NCBI GenBank assembly: GCA_015065605.1
Contig: SVPZ01000016.1
Coordinates: forward strand, 1-57,380
Direction: 5' to 3'
Source of the DNA: Oscillospiraceae bacterium
GTDB taxonomy: Bacteria > Bacillota > Clostridia > Oscillospirales > Acutalibacteraceae
DNA length: 57,380 nucleotides
The translations under genes were made by a program, and so were the position numbers. Position 1 is the first letter of the stretch, and the number at the start of each line of letters is the position of its first letter. This document shows positions 23,358 to 33,900 of the stretch, piece by piece. Under the pieces are notes generated by a model, which worked only from the letters and a program-made list of their open reading frames with translations, made no database searches and was not told the origin of the DNA.

Positions 23358-25874
23358 ATGATTTATAAAGGGACATATACAAACGAAATATCATTTCCTC
23401 TTGGCGGTCTTGGTTCAGGCTGTATCGGACTTTCGGGCAACGGTGTTTTAAACGGCTTTGAAATATTTAACAAACCAAACAAAGGCTCATATAACGGATA
23501 TACGCATTTCGCAATAAAGGCAAAAACAAAAAACGGCATTATTACAAAGGTACTTAACGGTGACAGAGCGACGGATTTTTCTCCGCCTCAGGGTTGCGGT
23601 GCCGATGCCGTTTCAATGTGCGGTTTTCCTCACTTTAAAAACCACGTCTTTAAGGGCGAATTTCCGGTGGCTACCATTGAATTTTCAGACGATAATTTCC
23701 CCGCCGACGTAAGTCTTACTGCATTTAATCCTTTTATCCCTCTTGATGAAGACAACTCTTCTATTCCCGGCGCATTTTTTGAGATAGCAATAAAAAATAC
23801 AAGTGATGCAGAAATAGAATTTCAAACTGCATTTACCTCGCAAAACCCGTATGATGACGCCATAAACGAATCCGTTTCTATCGGTGACTTCAGAGCGCTA
23901 ACCTTAAAAAGCGCAAAAGAACCTGCTCCCGACGTTAATGCAGGCGATATAACCATTATCACCGACCAAGAGGACAGCCTTGTTCAAACCTATTGGTACA
24001 GAGGCGGTTGGAAGGACAGCCTCGTTACCTTTTGGAATAACTTTAATAATGAAAAAGACGTTTGTGACCGCAAATACGACGATTTTTACGTTAATTCCGA
24101 AGGCAAACGCGACCACGGCACTCTGTATGCCAAAAAGATAATTGCCCCCGGTGAAACGAAAACCGTTCGTTACGTTTATACCTGGAATAACCCTGTAAAC
24201 AGAAACTTCTATCACTTCGATAAAACCAATGAAGACGGCTCAAAAACAAGCTTTAAAAACTATTACGCTGTGTTGTGGGAAAACTCTTTAAAGAGTGCAG
24301 TTTACAGTATGCAAAATTGGGAAATGCTAAAAAATAAAACCGTTGAGTTTAAAAACGCATTACATTCTCAAACTCTTGACAGTTCCGTAATAGATGCTAT
24401 TTCCTCTACCCTTTCGGTACTGAAATCTCCTACCGTTTTACGTTTTGAAGACGGCTCATTTCACGGTTGGGAAGGCTCTTATGCTAAAAAAGGTTCATGT
24501 GAAGGTACCTGTCAGCACGTTTATAACTACGCCTACGCACTTTGCTTTTTGTTCCCGAATTTAGAGCGTGGACTAAGACATAACGAATTTGTTTACGCCA
24601 CCGAAGAAAGCGGTCTTTCTCACTTCAGAATGTTGCTTCCTCTTGGTATCAGTAAGGGTTACACCCGCCCTTGCGTTGACGGCACTATGGGTATGGTTAT
24701 TAAATCGTACCGCGAATGGAAGATAAGCGGTGATAATAACTGGCTTAAAGAACATTGGAATTACATTAAACGAGCAGTTGACTTTGCAAGAAGCGAAGAA
24801 AACTACGACAAATGGGACCTTGACGGTGACGGAATTTTGGAAGGCAGACAGCATCACACACTTGATATGGAGCTTTTCGGACCTTCCTCTTGGCTTGAAG
24901 GTATGTACCTTGCCGCCCTTAAAGCCGCATGCGAAATGGCTGAATATTTAGGCGATACAGCCGCTCAGAAGACCTACGAAAAACTATTTGAGAACGGTAA
25001 AAAATGGACAAAAGAAAATCTCTTTAACGGAAAGCATTTCATACAGAAAATCGACCTTGAAGACAAATCTATTATCGACCGTTTTAATGCTGAAAACTAT
25101 TGGAACAGTGAAACGGGCGAAATTAAATATCAGATAGGCGAAGGTTCATCTATCGATCAGTTGCTCGGTCAATGGCACGCTGACATCCTTTCTTTAGGCG
25201 ATATTTTCGATAAAGAACAAATAGATACTGCGCTTGACAATATGATGAAAATCAACTTTATTCCTTCCCTTAGAGAATTTGCTAATCCGTGGAGAGTGTT
25301 CGGTCTTAACGATGAGGGCGGCACCTTAATCTGCAACTATGATAAAGGCTCTAGAAAACCGCTTATCCCCGTCCCCTACTGCGAAGAGCTTATGACCGGC
25401 TTTGAATATTCCTTTGCGGGAGAACTGATTTTCAGAGGAAAAACAGAAGAAGGCTTAAAGGTGGTAAAAGCCATTCGTGACCGTTACGACGGAGCAAAAC
25501 GAAACCCATATAACGAAATCGAATGCGGAAACAACTACATACGTCCTCTTGCTTCTTTTGCTCTTATCAATGCTTTTTCAGGCTTTGAATTTCACCTGCC
25601 TAAAGGTTATATAAAATTTGCTCCCAAAGTAAACGAAAATAACTTTAAATGTTTATGGAGTCTTAGTACAGGTTGGGGCGAATTTGCAAAAGAAGAAAAC
25701 AAAGCCACCTTTATACTCAAAGAAGGCTCGGTAAAACTTTCTTCCTTTGACGGTGCACTCAAAAACGTTCAAGAAGTTATTATCGACGGCAAAAACGTAA
25801 CCTTCACCGAAACAGACGGTCTTGTTTTATTTGAAAATACCGAAATTAAGGAAAGCCTTATCATAAAAAACTAA
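23358..25874 (+). CDS. Glycoside hydrolase family 116 beta-glycosidase
   Basis: 838 residues, no signal peptide. The start is SFPLGGLGSGCIGLSG (residues ~11-26), the usual opening of GBA2/GH116 proteins, followed by a beta-sandwich domain to ~residue 330 and an (alpha/alpha)6 domain. Family motifs in the catalytic domain: GTCQHVYNYAYAL, LFPNLERGLR, DGDGILEG (~487-494) and HHTLDMELFGPSSW. Members cleave beta-glucosides or beta-xylosides with retention, nucleophile Glu and acid/base Asp, not placed here by eye. Alone on its transcript, divergent from the esterase, closed by a terminator. Confidence 0.88.
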   Translation: MIYKGTYTNEISFPLGGLGSGCIGLSGNGVLNGFEIFNKPNKGSYNGYTHFAIKAKTKNGIITKVLNGDRATDFSPPQGCGADAVSMCGFPHFKNHVFKGEFPVATIEFSDDNFPADVSLTAFNPFIPLDEDNSSIPGAFFEIAIKNTSDAEIEFQTAFTSQNPYDDAINESVSIGDFRALTLKSAKEPAPDVNAGDITIITDQEDSLVQTYWYRGGWKDSLVTFWNNFNNEKDVCDRKYDDFYVNSEGKRDHGTLYAKKIIAPGETKTVRYVYTWNNPVNRNFYHFDKTNEDGSKTSFKNYYAVLWENSLKSAVYSMQNWEMLKNKTVEFKNALHSQTLDSSVIDAISSTLSVLKSPTVLRFEDGSFHGWEGSYAKKGSCEGTCQHVYNYAYALCFLFPNLERGLRHNEFVYATEESGLSHFRMLLPLGISKGYTRPCVDGTMGMVIKSYREWKISGDNNWLKEHWNYIKRAVDFARSEENYDKWDLDGDGILEGRQHHTLDMELFGPSSWLEGMYLAALKAACEMAEYLGDTAAQKTYEKLFENGKKWTKENLFNGKHFIQKIDLEDKSIIDRFNAENYWNSETGEIKYQIGEGSSIDQLLGQWHADILSLGDIFDKEQIDTALDNMMKINFIPSLREFANPWRVFGLNDEGGTLICNYDKGSRKPLIPVPYCEELMTGFEYSFAGELIFRGKTEEGLKVVKAIRDRYDGAKRNPYNEIECGNNYIRPLASFALINAFSGFEFHLPKGYIKFAPKVNENNFKCLWSLSTGWGEFAKEENKATFILKEGSVKLSSFDGALKNVQEVIIDGKNVTFTETDGLVLFENTEIKESLIIKN

Positions 25875-25884
25875 TTAAAAGTTT

Positions 25885-25916
25885 AAAAGCGTCGTTGCGT
25901 ATGCAACGGCGCTTTT
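25885..25916 (+). terminator. Terminator of the GH116 gene
   Basis: AAAAGC-G-T-CGTTGC (25885-25896) pairs with GCAACG-G-CGCTTTT (25901-25915), loop GTAT, then TTTTTG. It separates the sugar genes from the germination operon. Confidence 0.75.
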
Positions 25917-25941
25917 TGTTTATACTAAAATCGGTGAGATA

Positions 25942-27414
25942 ATGGATATAAAATTTTACGAAGGTCAAAAATTAAGCAAAAATCTTAATAAAAACATAAA
26001 TAATATAAAAGAAATTTTCAAAAACGACGATATTTTAAGAATCAGAGAACTTACCACCCCGTCGGGATTAAAATGCGCCTTATTTTTCTTTGACGGTATG
26101 GTAAACGGAGAAGTGCTAAACGAATCGGTAGTACGTCCTCTTTTAACCTTTAGTCAGGAATATTCGGGGGAAAAAGCCGAATTTGCCGTAGAACATATTC
26201 TTTTTACGGCAGAAACAAGCGTAAGTGATAACCTTGCTCAAATGATTCGAAACTTATTATACGGTGACACGCTTATACTTTTCGAAAGTGATTCTAACGC
26301 GGTAACGGTAAATACAAAGGGTTGGCGCACAAGAGGAATAAGTGAGCCCGGTGACGAAAGGGTTTTGCAGGGACCACGAGAGGGCTTTGACGAATCGGTA
26401 ATGCTTAATATGGCAATGCTCAGAAGAAAACTTTCCACTCCCGACCTAAAAGCAGAATTCATACAGTCAGGCAGACGCACCGACACCAGAATGTTTATTT
26501 GTTATCTTGAATCGGTTGTGAACGGTAAAGCCCTTAAAGAACTAAAAAAGCGTATAAAGGAAATTGATATAGATTCAATTCTTGACGCCAACTATATAAA
26601 CGAACTTATTAACGAAAATAAATTTTCTATTTTTAAAACAGCAGGTACAACAGAACGTCCCGATATCGTTGCGGCAAGACTTCTTGAAGGCAGAGTTGCC
26701 CTTTTTATCGACGGCACCCCCGTTATACTGACCGTTCCCTATCTTTTTTGTGAAAATTTTCAAAGCGACGACGATTATTATCAGAATTACACCGTAGCCT
26801 TTATCGGAAGAATAATGCGCTACGTCAGTTTCTTTCTTGCTATCAGTATTCCGTCTGTATTTTTAGCTCTTATCAGCCACCACAAGCAACTCATCCCGAC
26901 TTCTCTATATCTTACCATATCGGCATCTCGAAACAATTTGCCTTTTCCCAGCGTACTTGAATGTCTGTTGCTTATTTTGATATTTGAACTGCTTAGAGAA
27001 ACGGGGCTCAGAGTACCTCAAAGTATGGGAAGCGCCCTTTCTATAGTAGGCGGTCTTGTAATCGGTCAGTCTGCCGTCGAAGCAAAAATCGTCAGCGCAC
27101 CTATGCTTATTGCCGTAGCGGCGGGCGGTATCGCAGGTCTTATGGTTCAAAAGCTTAAAGGCGCCGTTTTTTATAGCAGAATAGTTATGGTTTTACTTTG
27201 CTATTTTTTCGGGCTTACGGGATATTTTATCGGTATTACGGCGCTTTTAACCATTATTTTTTCTTTAAATTCTTTTGGCACAGACTATACTGCTTCACTT
27301 AATGAAATTTCCTTTAGCAGTCTTAAGGATACGGTATTTCGCGCTCCTTGGTTTAAAATGGATACAAGACCCGTTATAAGCCCGAACAGAATAAGACAAA
27401 GGAGAAAAAAATGA
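25942..27414 (+). CDS. Spore germination receptor A subunit (GerA/GerKA family)
   Basis: 490 residues. The first ~270 residues are the soluble N-terminal domain (ESVVRPLL, then GPREGFDESVMLNMAMLRRKL, cited here as GPREGFDESV, diagnostic for GerA-type proteins). Residues ~285-440 contain about five hydrophobic helices. The conserved AEAKIVSAPM-type segment appears as QSAVEAKIVSAPMLI. Part of the nutrient receptor of the spore inner membrane. Shares ATGA with the C gene. The signal recognised is unknown. Confidence 0.9.
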   Translation: MDIKFYEGQKLSKNLNKNINNIKEIFKNDDILRIRELTTPSGLKCALFFFDGMVNGEVLNESVVRPLLTFSQEYSGEKAEFAVEHILFTAETSVSDNLAQMIRNLLYGDTLILFESDSNAVTVNTKGWRTRGISEPGDERVLQGPREGFDESVMLNMAMLRRKLSTPDLKAEFIQSGRRTDTRMFICYLESVVNGKALKELKKRIKEIDIDSILDANYINELINENKFSIFKTAGTTERPDIVAARLLEGRVALFIDGTPVILTVPYLFCENFQSDDDYYQNYTVAFIGRIMRYVSFFLAISIPSVFLALISHHKQLIPTSLYLTISASRNNLPFPSVLECLLLILIFELLRETGLRVPQSMGSALSIVGGLVIGQSAVEAKIVSAPMLIAVAAGGIAGLMVQKLKGAVFYSRIVMVLLCYFFGLTGYFIGITALLTIIFSLNSFGTDYTASLNEISFSSLKDTVFRAPWFKMDTRPVISPNRIRQRRKK

Positions 27415-27989
27415 AGATTTTAAAAATATTTTTAGCTTTTATTATAATTTTTTCACTTTGTTCTTGCGCTTCTCTTACCGAAATGCGAGAGGTTGAAGAT
27501 GCGGTGCTGGTTTGCGCCTTAGGCTTCGACAGAAGCGGTGACTATATAAAAACGTCTATGGAAATAGCTTTCAAAAGTGATAAAACCACCATCCTTACCG
27601 CAATTGGTGAAAATACCGAAGAATGTATTAAAAAAATTGAAAACAACGTTCCCGAAAAACTCATTTTTTCTCATTGCGGCACAGTAGTAATCGGTCAAAG
27701 TCTCACCCACAAAACAGTCAGCGCTATTCTTGATTATCTTTTTATAAAGGAAGATTTTCCGCTTAATTGTTACGTTGTTTCCGCAGACAGCGCCAATAAT
27801 CTTTTAAACTGCAAAATGCCGTCAAATGAACCCATCGGTTACTCGATAGCGAAACTTTTAAGTCAAAAAAGTCAAGACGCCGACAGCCGTATTTTTTCTC
27901 TTTTCAGAAACGAAGAAAAACTACTCCCCTGCTTTAAGGCAAATGAAAAAACATTGATAAGGGAGGAGAAAAAATGGAAAATAAACTAA
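27411..27989 (+). CDS. Spore germination receptor C subunit, N-terminal domain only (Ger(x)C family)
   Basis: 192 residues against roughly 370-400 in usual Ger(x)C proteins. Lipoprotein signal: hydrophobic residues 4-16 and lipobox L16-C17-S18-C19. Then the family opening REVEDAVLVCALGFDR. The reading frame ends where the B gene begins (16-bp overlap), so the missing C-terminal domains have no coding space. The frame itself is intact. Either a genuine short form or an old deletion tolerated in the operon. Confidence 0.78.
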   Translation: MKILKIFLAFIIIFSLCSCASLTEMREVEDAVLVCALGFDRSGDYIKTSMEIAFKSDKTTILTAIGENTEECIKKIENNVPEKLIFSHCGTVVIGQSLTHKTVSAILDYLFIKEDFPLNCYVVSADSANNLLNCKMPSNEPIGYSIAKLLSQKSQDADSRIFSLFRNEEKLLPCFKANEKTLIREEKKWKIN

Positions 27990-28963
27990 AAAACTCTTTT
28001 TCGGGCATCTGTCTTTATTCTTTGTTTTTTATAGGTAATACGATTATAAACCTTCCTTTAAAAGAATATACAAAGGGAAGCATTATCGGTTTTTTAGTTG
28101 CTTTTCTACTAGGCTTTATAGTAATTTTAAGATTAAATTCCATAAGTTTTAACCCTAAAAACTCCTTTACGGCAAAAACGATTTATTTATTTTTATGCCT
28201 TTACTCGCTTCTTTGCGGTATAGTCACCCTCAGAAATTTCGTAACCTTTAGCGACAGAATAATCCTGCCCGAAATAAGCGGTTTTTTTCCTACCCTTTTA
28301 TTCTTAATTTTAGTATGGTTTTTGTGCCGAAAAGATGAGAAAGTCATATTAAAACTAAGCTTTATAAGTTTTATCGCCATATCGGTTATGGTAATACTTC
28401 TTTTTGTTTTTTCTTTAAAATTTTTATCCTTCGATTTTTTAAATGAAAAAATGCCGACGTTAAAAGAAATAGGTTATCAGAGTCTTGCGTATTTTTCTAT
28501 GAGTTTTATACAGAGCGTTATAATATTTGGTTTTTTAAAAAAAGAAAAATCCTCCTTATTGGGAGGATATATAATCGGGGGCGCATTTTTATTTTTAACA
28601 CTGATTCAATGTGTAGCCACCTTCGGTTTTTCTTCTCTTAATAATCTTTTAAATCCCTATTCCTCGGCTGTAGGAATAATAACCTTCGGGGATAAATTCA
28701 GCCGACTTGAAGGTTTTTCCTACTTTATTTACTTCGCCTGTACCCTTTTTAAAACCGTTATAGCATTAAAATCGGCTAAAAACTTTTTTGGGGCAACGTT
28801 TAAAAGGTGCGAAAAATTCTTTTTACCCGTTTCGCTTTTAGTCTATCTTTTAATAAGCGTTTTCACAAATATTTTCATAAATATCCCTTTTATAACGATA
28901 GCCCCTTTTTTGTGCATACCTCCGATTATTTTTCTTTTACTTCCAAAGAAACTTTATTCATAA
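27974..28963 (+). CDS. Spore germination receptor B subunit (GerAB-type permease)
   Basis: 329 residues, GGGAGGAG before ATG 27974. About ten hydrophobic helices and the endospore germination permease layout (YTKGSIIGFLVAF, LRNFVTFSDRIILPEIS, LIWF-like). Related to APC-type amino-acid transporters. Somewhat shorter than the usual ~360 residues. It overlaps the C gene at its start and the convergent SpoIID-like gene by 10 bp at its end. Confidence 0.85.
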   Translation: MENKLKNSFSGICLYSLFFIGNTIINLPLKEYTKGSIIGFLVAFLLGFIVILRLNSISFNPKNSFTAKTIYLFLCLYSLLCGIVTLRNFVTFSDRIILPEISGFFPTLLFLILVWFLCRKDEKVILKLSFISFIAISVMVILLFVFSLKFLSFDFLNEKMPTLKEIGYQSLAYFSMSFIQSVIIFGFLKKEKSSLLGGYIIGGAFLFLTLIQCVATFGFSSLNNLLNPYSSAVGIITFGDKFSRLEGFSYFIYFACTLFKTVIALKSAKNFFGATFKRCEKFFLPVSLLVYLLISVFTNIFINIPFITIAPFLCIPPIIFLLLPKKLYS

Positions 28964-30303
28964 CTTAAATCATATTCTCTCGCTATGTTAAACCAGGTAA
29001 CAGGCCCCACGCTTCCCGATACGGGAATTTTATAAAGCCTTTGAAAAATTCTTACGGCGTTTGAAGTTGCGGGGCCGTAAATACCGTCCACCGCTATTGT
29101 GGGAATTTCGGTTATAAATGTGGAAATTCTCGCCAGATAGGTCTGCAAATCACGAACGTTTTCTCCCCTCATACCTTCACTAAGCACGTAACCGGGGTAC
29201 AACTTGGCTTTATTACCCGAATAGCCTTCAGGCAGATTATTTCTTATGTCGTCATATATTTCTCTTATTTTTTCCCAGGTGGTTTTGTCAACCGTTCCCG
29301 TTGGTGCAATAGAATAAAAATCTTGAAAAACCGAAACGGCATTTGCCGTATCTTCGCCGTAAATACCGTCAATGGCGAAATTATTTAAACTTTGATTAAA
29401 GTAGGCGATAACGTTTAGATAATACTGAATTACCCGTACCTCGTCACCGCTGCTGCCCACACTTAATTCGCTCGAATAAGGAAGACTTGCTTCTTCCTTT
29501 GTTATACCTATTGAATTAAGTTCGCTAAGCCTTCTTACCCCAACGAATATTCTTTTTATTTTGTACCAAGTAGATTTATCAACAATTCCCGTTTCATCAA
29601 GAAAAAACACCTGCTGAAAGGTTTTTACTGCATTTTCGGTAGCAACGTCAAAAATTCCGTTAGGATTAGAAATTTTAGGTATAGCAGGATAATTATTGCT
29701 TATAGAATTAAGCTGTGTCTGAATAATCCTTACGTCGTTTCCCGAATCCCCTACCTTTAAAGGAGTGCCCGGATACGAATCTTCTACGTCGGATACCTGA
29801 GCATCCTCAATAATATTTATATTATTTCCGTAGTAGTTAGTAAGTATTTGATAGGGCGTAAAGCCTCTTTCGGCAAGAGATACCGTCCCCCATTGTGACA
29901 AACCATCACAGGTAGATGTGGTTCCATTACAAAACTGAGTAAAAAACGGTTGTACACTCCCATTTTCTGCAACGTAATCATTAAAAATCTCGTCAACTAT
30001 TGTGCTGATATTTTCAAAAATAACCCTGTCTTTCACAAAAGCCTGATCAAATTGGGTAGAGTTGGTTATATCAAAATTGTAGCCTCGGCTTTTATACCAT
30101 TCGGTATAAATTCTGTTAAGAGCAAAGGTTATAATAGCGTAGATATTTGCCCTCAAAGCGTTTTCGGGCCACGTAGGATATATTTCGCTTGACGCTACGT
30201 TTTTTATGTAATCGGTAAAAGATACCGTTACGTTTTCGGCGTTACTGCTCGGTGTACCGAGATGAACGGTAATATCTGTAGGAATTACAGGATTAAGCGG
30301 CAT
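28954..30303 (-). CDS. SpoIID/LytB-like domain protein with three peptidoglycan-binding domains
   Basis: 449 residues, no signal peptide seen. Residues ~35-165 resemble the SpoIID/LytB fold: ALRANIYAIITFALNR, ITNSTQFDQAF, then GLSQWGTVSLAERGFTPYQIL and NYYGNNINI. Three PG_binding_1 repeats follow (LKVGDSGNDVRIIQTQL, LSVGSSGDEVRVIQYYL and LSEGMRGENVRDLQTYL, each with DGIYG or NGIFD plus VKTFQ/VSVFQ/VRIFQ). Such a pairing points to cortex or spore-envelope peptidoglycan. Catalytic competence of the SpoIID-like part is unclear. In an operon with the small Ig-fold gene and next to the germination genes. Confidence 0.75.
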   Translation of the reverse strand: MPLNPVIPTDITVHLGTPSSNAENVTVSFTDYIKNVASSEIYPTWPENALRANIYAIITFALNRIYTEWYKSRGYNFDITNSTQFDQAFVKDRVIFENISTIVDEIFNDYVAENGSVQPFFTQFCNGTTSTCDGLSQWGTVSLAERGFTPYQILTNYYGNNINIIEDAQVSDVEDSYPGTPLKVGDSGNDVRIIQTQLNSISNNYPAIPKISNPNGIFDVATENAVKTFQQVFFLDETGIVDKSTWYKIKRIFVGVRRLSELNSIGITKEEASLPYSSELSVGSSGDEVRVIQYYLNVIAYFNQSLNNFAIDGIYGEDTANAVSVFQDFYSIAPTGTVDKTTWEKIREIYDDIRNNLPEGYSGNKAKLYPGYVLSEGMRGENVRDLQTYLARISTFITEIPTIAVDGIYGPATSNAVRIFQRLYKIPVSGSVGPVTWFNIAREYDLSYE

Positions 30304-30316
30304 AAATCATTCTCCT

Positions 30317-30802
30317 TTAAAGATTATAGGGTTGTTCTTCGGACTGAGTTTTTGGAACGTTTTCTCCCCCTGCCGCCCATTTCCACAAAAGATTTATAGT
30401 TTGAATTGATACTACCGAATCAAATACGGGAACCTCTTTTAAAGTAAAATCAATAAAATTTTCAGCCGAAGCGGTTATATCGTAAAGCCCGTAAACAATT
30501 TTTTCGCCACTCGGTGAAAGGGTTTCACTCTTTAGAGGAGCAGGAAGTTCTATCACATTTGTCCTTCCGCTTATATCGGTAGTTTCCGTTATTATTTTCT
30601 CGCCTGTTGCACTGTTACTGACGGTAACTGTTGCATTTTTAAGCGGTCGGCTTTGCGCCTCGTTTACAACCACGATAAGACCGCCCTTGCCTAAAGCCTC
30701 ACCATTTAAATTCGATTCATTAATTTCGCTGACTAACGGCTTCGCTTTTAAACTCATTTTCCTCATTTCATTTATATATTCTTCTACTGTTCTGCTTTGC
30801 AT
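30317..30802 (-). CDS. Small protein with carboxypeptidase-regulatory-like (Ig) fold
   Basis: 161 residues, GGAGG before ATG 30802. Residues ~40-125 form a beta-sandwich of the carboxypeptidase-regulatory type: GGLIVVVNEAQSRPLKNATV, then VSNS...TDISGRTN, then YGLYDITASAENF. No signal peptide. The tail carries WKWAAGG. 13 bp upstream of the SpoIID-like gene and probably its partner in spore assembly (inference). A CATATACT element at 30828-30821 is the best -10 candidate and resembles a sporulation sigma-factor site. Confidence 0.6.
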   Translation of the reverse strand: MQSRTVEEYINEMRKMSLKAKPLVSEINESNLNGEALGKGGLIVVVNEAQSRPLKNATVTVSNSATGEKIITETTDISGRTNVIELPAPLKSETLSPSGEKIVYGLYDITASAENFIDFTLKEVPVFDSVVSIQTINLLWKWAAGGENVPKTQSEEQPYNL

Positions 30803-30867
30803 ACACTCGCCTCCGTTTTCAGTATATGCAAAAACTCTGCTTTTTGTGACACAACAAAAGTTAAATA

Positions 30868-30899
30868 AAAAATGAAGTTCCTATCGGAACTTCATTTTT
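30868..30899. terminator. Terminator of the dockerin operon
   Basis: 14-bp stem AAAAATGAAGTTCC (30868-30881) with GGAACTTCATTTTT (30886-30899), loop TATC, immediately after the stop at 30901 (minus). Confidence 0.85.
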
Positions 30900-30900
30900 A

Positions 30901-33900
30901 TTACTTTATACCGGCAAGTTCTAATTTAATTATCGCAAGGTCGGTAGTATCAATATTTCCGTCGTCATTCATATCTCCACTAAGTAAAGCTTCTTCAGAT
31001 AAGTCATTTATACCCGCAAGAAATAACTTCAATATAGCAAGGTCAGTGGTATCAACGTTACCATCACAGTTAATATCACCCTTTTGGGTTAAAATCACGG
31101 TTACGTCAAATTCTGCGTCATTTCCTTGATAAACAATTTTTACAGTCTTTTTGTCAAGGGTTGAACTCACGCTTTCAAAAATCTGATACTCATTATCATA
31201 TAATTTTTGACTTGTGCCGTTATTAAAATAAGCCGTAATTATAATACCACTCAAATCCAATGCTTCGCCTTTTTTGTAAACCAATTTATCAGGAAGCTTG
31301 GTAATCTCTATATGCGTAAGTGATTTTGGCACAACGATAACCTCAAAGGTTGTGGTTTTTCCTCTGTGTTCAACCGTTAATACCTTAGTTCCAATGGTTG
31401 AAGTATAACCGCTTATGGTATAATCCGATACCTGTTCTACCATATCATTGCCGTAATTAGCAATAACTATTATACCTTCATCGTTAAACTCTTCGCCCTC
31501 AATATAGGTTGTTTTAAAGGGTACTCCATAGAGTTCAAGATACTGTACCGGTCTTTTTATCACTTCAACCTCAAAGGTATCCGTTTTTCCTTTGTGGTTT
31601 ACTGTCAAAGTTTTAATGCCAATACTTTCGGCAGTATAACCACTTACCGTATAGTCTGTAACTTTTTCGCTTGTACCGTTGTTGTAGTATGCAGTTACCT
31701 CCATACCTGTACCGTTAAAGGTTTCGCCACCATCAAACCCGTCTTTAGCAATATAACTAAGTTTATTGGGAAGTTTAGTTACCTCAATGTGTGTTAAAGT
31801 TTTAGCCTTAACTTCAACTGTAAAGGTAGCGGCTTTACCCTGAAAAGATATGGTAATAGTTTTTGTACCTGGAGTTGACGTGTATCCACTAACCGTATAA
31901 TCGGTTACATCTTTAGAGGTATTGTTATTATAGTAAGCAGTAATCACCATACCGCTTTTATCAAAAGTTTCTCCCTCAAGATAGATTAGTTTACTCGGCT
32001 TACTGCTAACTTCAATATAAGTTACTATAATTTTTGTTTTATCATAAACAGCAGTATAAGTAGCATTACCAACACAGTCAACAACTTCTTTATCCCAACC
32101 TGCAAAGGTGTAGGTATAAGTATTGCCTGCATTTCTTTCTGGAGTTTCAGGAATTACTACTTCATCACCGTAGTGATAATTCTTAGTAGAAAGCACATCG
32201 CCATTCCAATTCTTAAACACTACAGTATAGTCAATGTAGTTGGATGTATAAGTGGCTGTATAAGTAGCATTACCAGCACAGTCAACAACTTCTTTATCCC
32301 AACCTGCAAAAGTATAGGTATAAGTGTTATCTGCATCCTTGGTTGGAGTATCAGGAACTTCTACTTCATCACCATAATGATAAGTGTTTGCAGATAAAAC
32401 CGTTCCATCCCAATTTTCAAAAGTAATTACATAATCTGTATATTTCAAATTGTAGGTTGCGGTGTAAACAGTAGTTCCTGTGCAAGATGTCACCTCTTTA
32501 TCCCATCCATTAAAAGAATAGGTGCCATATACGTCGCTATCTTTTGCGGGTACTTCAGCTGGTTCTTCAACAATATCACCATAACTATATACCAACGACT
32601 GCAATAAACTTCCGTCCCAATTATAAAAAGCAACACTATATTCTAAAGGAATATAAGCATCAATAAAATTAAGTTTAATTTTATTAGTTAATGAGTCGGT
32701 AAGGTCGGTTCCGTCAATTGAGAAAACGGCAAATTCACCGCTATACGTTTCTTTTACGTCAAACTCAACCGTCAAAACAGTTTCATCTGTTACAATATCT
32801 GAAAGTGAAACAATATGAAATATTAGTTGTCCTTCGTCGGTTTTTCTTTCGTCAACTTTAAAATAAGTGGGAGAAAAACCTTTTTTACACGAATTATAGG
32901 AAACGAGCTTAGGGTCAAAAGTAATAACAAAATCTCCTGCGCCTAATTTTGATGCTTCTTCCAAAGAAACGTTAAGTGAAATCTTTTTATCTTCAAAAGA
33001 AAAATCTCCACTCAATTCCATAGCAGGTGCATCTTTAACGTACGCATCTTCAAAATTTATGGTTGCACTAGTAACGTAATCTTTACAAGAAATAGGATTT
33101 AGTTCTAAATCATAAAGTTCTGTACACTTTAACGCAATTTTTGAAGTTTCGCTTACGTTTTTTATCGTTTTGAATTTTACTGTCAAAAAGTCATATTTGC
33201 TTTTATACTCTGTTCCAACAAACGAAACGTAAACAGCTCCTGCAAATTCAGTATTTATATCAACAATTTTATTATCTAAAAAGCTACCTGCAGTTACCGA
33301 TGCCACTTCAAACAATTCTGTGTCATAATTTATTACCGCTGAACCCGTAGCAATTTTATAATCACTAAAACGATAAGTTAAGGAAAATTCTTGTTGCACT
33401 GATGTCGTAACGCTGCTTGTTGATGATATGGTACAACTTTTGTTAGTAACAGTTTCGGTTATAGTTAATTTGCAACGTGTACCTTCAACAGATACGTCAT
33501 TTAACAAACTATCATAAGCTTCACCGATAGTAACGTCAAAATAGGTGTCACCAACCTCGGCGTTTGATAACACTTGATAACTAAAATAAAAAAGTCTTGT
33601 ATTTGAAGTAGTACCTTTACCGTCAAAAAGATAACTAAACTGAACGTTATCCTCATTTTTCACGTTATCGTAAAGCAGACAACTTACGTTGTTAGTTATA
33701 CTATTAACTTTAATTTTAGTAGAGTCAAAATGCACTGTAATATCCAATGCCGCCAAAGATTCAGTTGAACTGATATTAACGTAAAAAGTTCCACTACTAC
33801 CTTGTTTTAATGATGTACTGGTTGAGGCGGTAATGGTTTTGCCACTATCCGCCGCAACAGGAATTACTAAGGTTGATACAACAATCAGAATCGCACAAAC

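Noticed and set aside
27411..28100. Frameshift splitting a longer GerC
   Set aside because: The B gene starts inside the end of the C frame and the other frames carry no GerC C-terminal motifs.
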